Assembly (NCBI RefSeq): GCF_003605195.1
Contig: NZ_QYOS01000021.1
Coordinates: 62,001-126,000, forward strand
Source of the DNA: Aurantiacibacter odishensis
GTDB lineage: Bacteria > Pseudomonadota > Alphaproteobacteria > Sphingomonadales > Sphingomonadaceae
DNA: 64,000 nt
Direction of reading: 5' to 3'
Positions within the stretch are counted from its first letter, which is position 1, and every line of letters begins with the position of its first letter. The notes below the pieces were generated by a model that was given only the letters and a program-made list of their open reading frames with translations, was not told the DNA's origin and did not search any database. Positions 62,089 through 64,000 of this stretch are shown piece after piece. The position numbers and the translations under genes were made by a program.

Positions 62089-63289
62089 GCGTAACAAAGT
62101 CCTGACCGCCATCATATTCCCCACCGTCGCTCTCGCAAGCTGCAACAGCGCCGCAACCGGGGATACCGCTCCCTCCGCCAGTGCCACGGAAGAAACCGTT
62201 ACCGCTGTTGCGGGTGGTGAGCCTGTGGAACTGCAATCCACCTCTCCTTTCGACGCAGCCAGCTACGGCGCTTTCAACGAGCCCTGGGCTCTGGCGTTCG
62301 AACCCGGCACCGGCGTGATCTTCATCACCGAGAAGCCCGGCACGATGAAGTTCTACGATCCCGCAAGCGGCCGCATGGGCACGGTTACAGGAATGCCGTC
62401 CGTCGCCTATCGAGGCCAGGGCGGGCTCGGCGCGCTTGCCTTCGCGCCGGACTACGCCACCAGCGACACGATCTATCTCTCGTGGGCGAAGGAATCGGGC
62501 GAAGGCACAAAGGCCGCCGTCGGGCGCGGGACGCTGGTGTGCGACGCAGCGGATGCCTGCCGCGTCGACGGCCTTACCGAAATCTGGGAGCAGAGCCGCG
62601 CGGGTGAGCGCCCGGGCCACTACTCCCACCGCCTCGCGTTCTCGCCCGATGGCCAATACCTGTTCGTCTCCAGCGGAGACCGGCAGGAGCAGGACCCCGC
62701 GCAGAACCTGGAAAACAACCTTGGCACCGTGGTGCGCCTGAATCTCGACGGCACGCCCGCTGCTGGCAATCCCTTCGCCGACCGCGGCAGCCCGACCGAC
62801 CAGATCTGGTCCTACGGCCAGCGCAACATGCTGGGGCTGGAGTTCGATTCCTCCGGCAACCTGTGGGCGCTGGAGCATGGTCCGGCCGGCGGGGACGAGC
62901 TGAACCTTGTCGAGCCCGGTAACAACTACGGCTGGCCCACCCGCTCCAATGGCGACAACTACTCCGGCAGCGACATTCCCGATCACACTGCGGACGATCC
63001 CTTCGTGAAGCCCGCGATCAGCTGGAACCCGGTGATCGCGCCGGGCGGCATGACCTTCTACACCGGCGACATGTTCGCCGACTGGCAAGGCCAACTGCTA
63101 ATCGCCAACCTGCGCACCCAGTCGATCAGCCGCGTTACCGTGAACGCCGCCGCCAATTCGGCGGATGAAGCCTCTCGCTACGAGTTCCCGCGCCGCCTGC
63201 GCGACATTGCACAGGCACCGGACGGTGCCCTCTGGGTGATCGAGGATGGCGCGGAAGGTCGCCTGATCCGTCTGACGCCCAAGGGTTAA
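62087..63289 (+). CDS. PQQ-dependent aldose sugar dehydrogenase-like lipoprotein
   Basis: A 400-residue exported protein with a signal peptide and lipobox (FPTVALASCN, Cys about 19). The body is a six-bladed beta-propeller of the soluble glucose/sorbosone dehydrogenase type (YliI/Asd): PWALAFEPGTGVIFITEKPG, GGLGALAFAPDY, HYSHRLAFSPDGQYLFVSSGDR, SYGQRNMLGLEFD, LWALEHGPAGGDELNLVEPGNNYGWP and PGGMTFYTGDMF. It would oxidise aldoses in the periplasm using PQQ. The ATG at 62087 overlaps the divergent rnhB ATG. Confidence 0.87.
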   Translation: MRNKVLTAIIFPTVALASCNSAATGDTAPSASATEETVTAVAGGEPVELQSTSPFDAASYGAFNEPWALAFEPGTGVIFITEKPGTMKFYDPASGRMGTVTGMPSVAYRGQGGLGALAFAPDYATSDTIYLSWAKESGEGTKAAVGRGTLVCDAADACRVDGLTEIWEQSRAGERPGHYSHRLAFSPDGQYLFVSSGDRQEQDPAQNLENNLGTVVRLNLDGTPAAGNPFADRGSPTDQIWSYGQRNMLGLEFDSSGNLWALEHGPAGGDELNLVEPGNNYGWPTRSNGDNYSGSDIPDHTADDPFVKPAISWNPVIAPGGMTFYTGDMFADWQGQLLIANLRTQSISRVTVNAAANSADEASRYEFPRRLRDIAQAPDGALWVIEDGAEGRLIRLTPKG

Positions 63290-63352
63290 GCGAAAAGGTA
63301 TCGCGCGAAACAGTTGCGCCTGTGGGCGCGCCGCCCTATCGGCGCGCCCCCT

Positions 63353-63871
63353 ATGACCGACGTTACCGCCACCCTGATTCCGCTCGCCGAAGTGGACCCC
63401 GCCATGGTCGAGGAATTGCTCGACCGTGCCTTTGGCGAGGATCGCCAGTCTCGCACGGCCTACAAGGTGCGCGAGGGGACGGACTGGCTACCCGCATTGA
63501 GCTTCGCCGTGGTGGACGACAACCGCTATCTCGTCGGCACCATACAGGTGTGGCCCGTCGCGCTGACGGACGATCAGGGCCGCCGCCACCCGATGCTGAT
63601 GGTCGGCCCCGTCGCCGTGGTGCCCGAACGGCATAACCAGGGGTTCGGGCAGGCGCTCTTCGCCGCCATGTTCGATGCGATGAATCCGTCCGCCGCGCTG
63701 CCGCAGGTGCTGATCGGCGACCCGGAATACTACGGCCGGTTCGGATTCCACGGCGCGCCGACGCAAGGATGGGACCTGCCCGGTCCCTTCGAGCGGCATC
63801 GTCTGCTGGTCCGCACGGACAATCCCGGCGTATTGCCCGACCACGGCACTTTGGGCCCTTGGCTTGGCTGA
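63353..63871 (+). CDS. GNAT-family N-acetyltransferase (COG3153-like)
   Basis: A 172-residue acetyltransferase. It opens with TLIPLAEVDPAMVEELLDRAFGEDRQS and carries acetyl-CoA motif A (VGPVAVVPERHNQGFGQALFAAMFD) and the C-terminal GDPEYYGRFGFHGAPTQGW, the pattern of YhbS/COG3153 proteins. The substrate is unknown. The ATG at 63353 fits the family start; an in-frame start at 63314 is less likely. Confidence 0.85.
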   Translation: MTDVTATLIPLAEVDPAMVEELLDRAFGEDRQSRTAYKVREGTDWLPALSFAVVDDNRYLVGTIQVWPVALTDDQGRRHPMLMVGPVAVVPERHNQGFGQALFAAMFDAMNPSAALPQVLIGDPEYYGRFGFHGAPTQGWDLPGPFERHRLLVRTDNPGVLPDHGTLGPWLG

Positions 63872-63896
63872 CATCAATGGCCATCTGGTATGAACC

Positions 63897-64000
63897 ATGG
63901 CCTACGATATCCCGCCCGACCTTGCCGGAATGAACCTGCTGGAAATTGCCGAGCAGGTCGAAGCGCGCAAGCTGCCTCCCGTCGATACCTGGAAGCCGGA
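63897..64000 (+). CDS. DUF1285 domain-containing protein (3' end outside window)
   Basis: The first 34 codons of a gene cut by the window edge. The visible product (YDIPPDLAGMNLLEIAEQ, then ARKLPPVDTWKP) matches the start of DUF1285 proteins, of unknown function. It begins 25 bp after the GNAT stop on the same strand and may share its transcript. Confidence 0.7.
   Translation, partial: MAYDIPPDLAGMNLLEIAEQVEARKLPPVDTWKP

Overview
The window is about 64 kb of GC-rich, densely packed bacterial chromosome with no insertion sequence, CRISPR array, rRNA, tRNA or prophage that I could see. It looks like an alphaproteobacterium of the order Sphingomonadales, probably Erythrobacteraceae. The reasons are a CcrM-type GANTC methyltransferase, an rpmF-plsX-fabH-ihfA-merR operon, a split (PntAa/PntAb/PntB) transhydrogenase, a CpaF ATPase, a LOV/HWE-type histidine kinase resembling the Erythrobacter litoralis proteins, GGAAC-N16/17-CGTT (EcfG-type) promoter matches, and many 1-4 base ATGA/GTGA/TGATG overlaps between genes. 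This placement is inference from family content, not from a database search.

Layout. 1-2739: DinG-like helicase (cut by the left edge) and a SixA-like phosphatase. 2773-5833 (minus): lipid synthesis and IHF operon. 6029-8914: small genes (MAPEG, metallo-beta-lactamase fold, GNAT, an S24 LexA-like repressor divergent from two small unknown proteins). 8911-14530 (minus): ALDH and acetolactate-synthase-like pair, then a 2-hydroxyacid dehydrogenase and cysS. 14752-17818 (minus): DUF2939, cobT and DUF4197 genes. 17872-22822 (plus): priA, then a LOV photoreceptor kinase followed 15 bases later by an iron-sulfur (6-4) photolyase. 22913-27209: a secreted HExxH protein, ada and a trypsin-like protease.

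27341-33577 (plus): the F1 ATP synthase genes atpH-A-G-[lipoprotein]-D-C, a terminator, and a lipoprotein-like methyltransferase related to the FAM173 type. 33574-42010: an HNH protein and an envelope-glycosylation set (two multi-spanning GT39-like proteins, a GT2, a DUF354 protein, a UPF0104-type membrane protein) with two tandem EamA transporters among them. 42280-45378: cpaF, a palindrome cluster, a third EamA transporter and an entericidin-like lipoprotein. 45437-50167 (minus): methyltransferase, ABA4-like, bile-acid-symporter-like, NAD(P)-binding, dGTPase and racemase genes. 50274-53395 (minus): the transhydrogenase operon with two tiny membrane-protein genes absent from simple ORF calls. 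53565-64000: an NtrC-like regulator with a degenerate AAA+ domain, folP, ccrM with an unusual upstream region, a membrane sulfatase-fold protein, sulfotransferase, SDR, rnhB, a PQQ-type sugar dehydrogenase, GNAT and the start of a DUF1285 gene.

The strongest candidates for something new are: the LOV kinase-photolyase operon with a perfect EcfG-type promoter match upstream; the ccrM control region with six GAGTCC (GANTC) sites and a perfect DnaA box; a 36-residue single-helix protein inside the pnt operon that could supply a transmembrane helix missing from split transhydrogenases; a lipoprotein gene inside the ATP synthase operon with a FAM173-like methyltransferase just after it; an NtrC-family protein lacking GAFTGA; and a 35-bp repeat found only upstream of cysS and folP.
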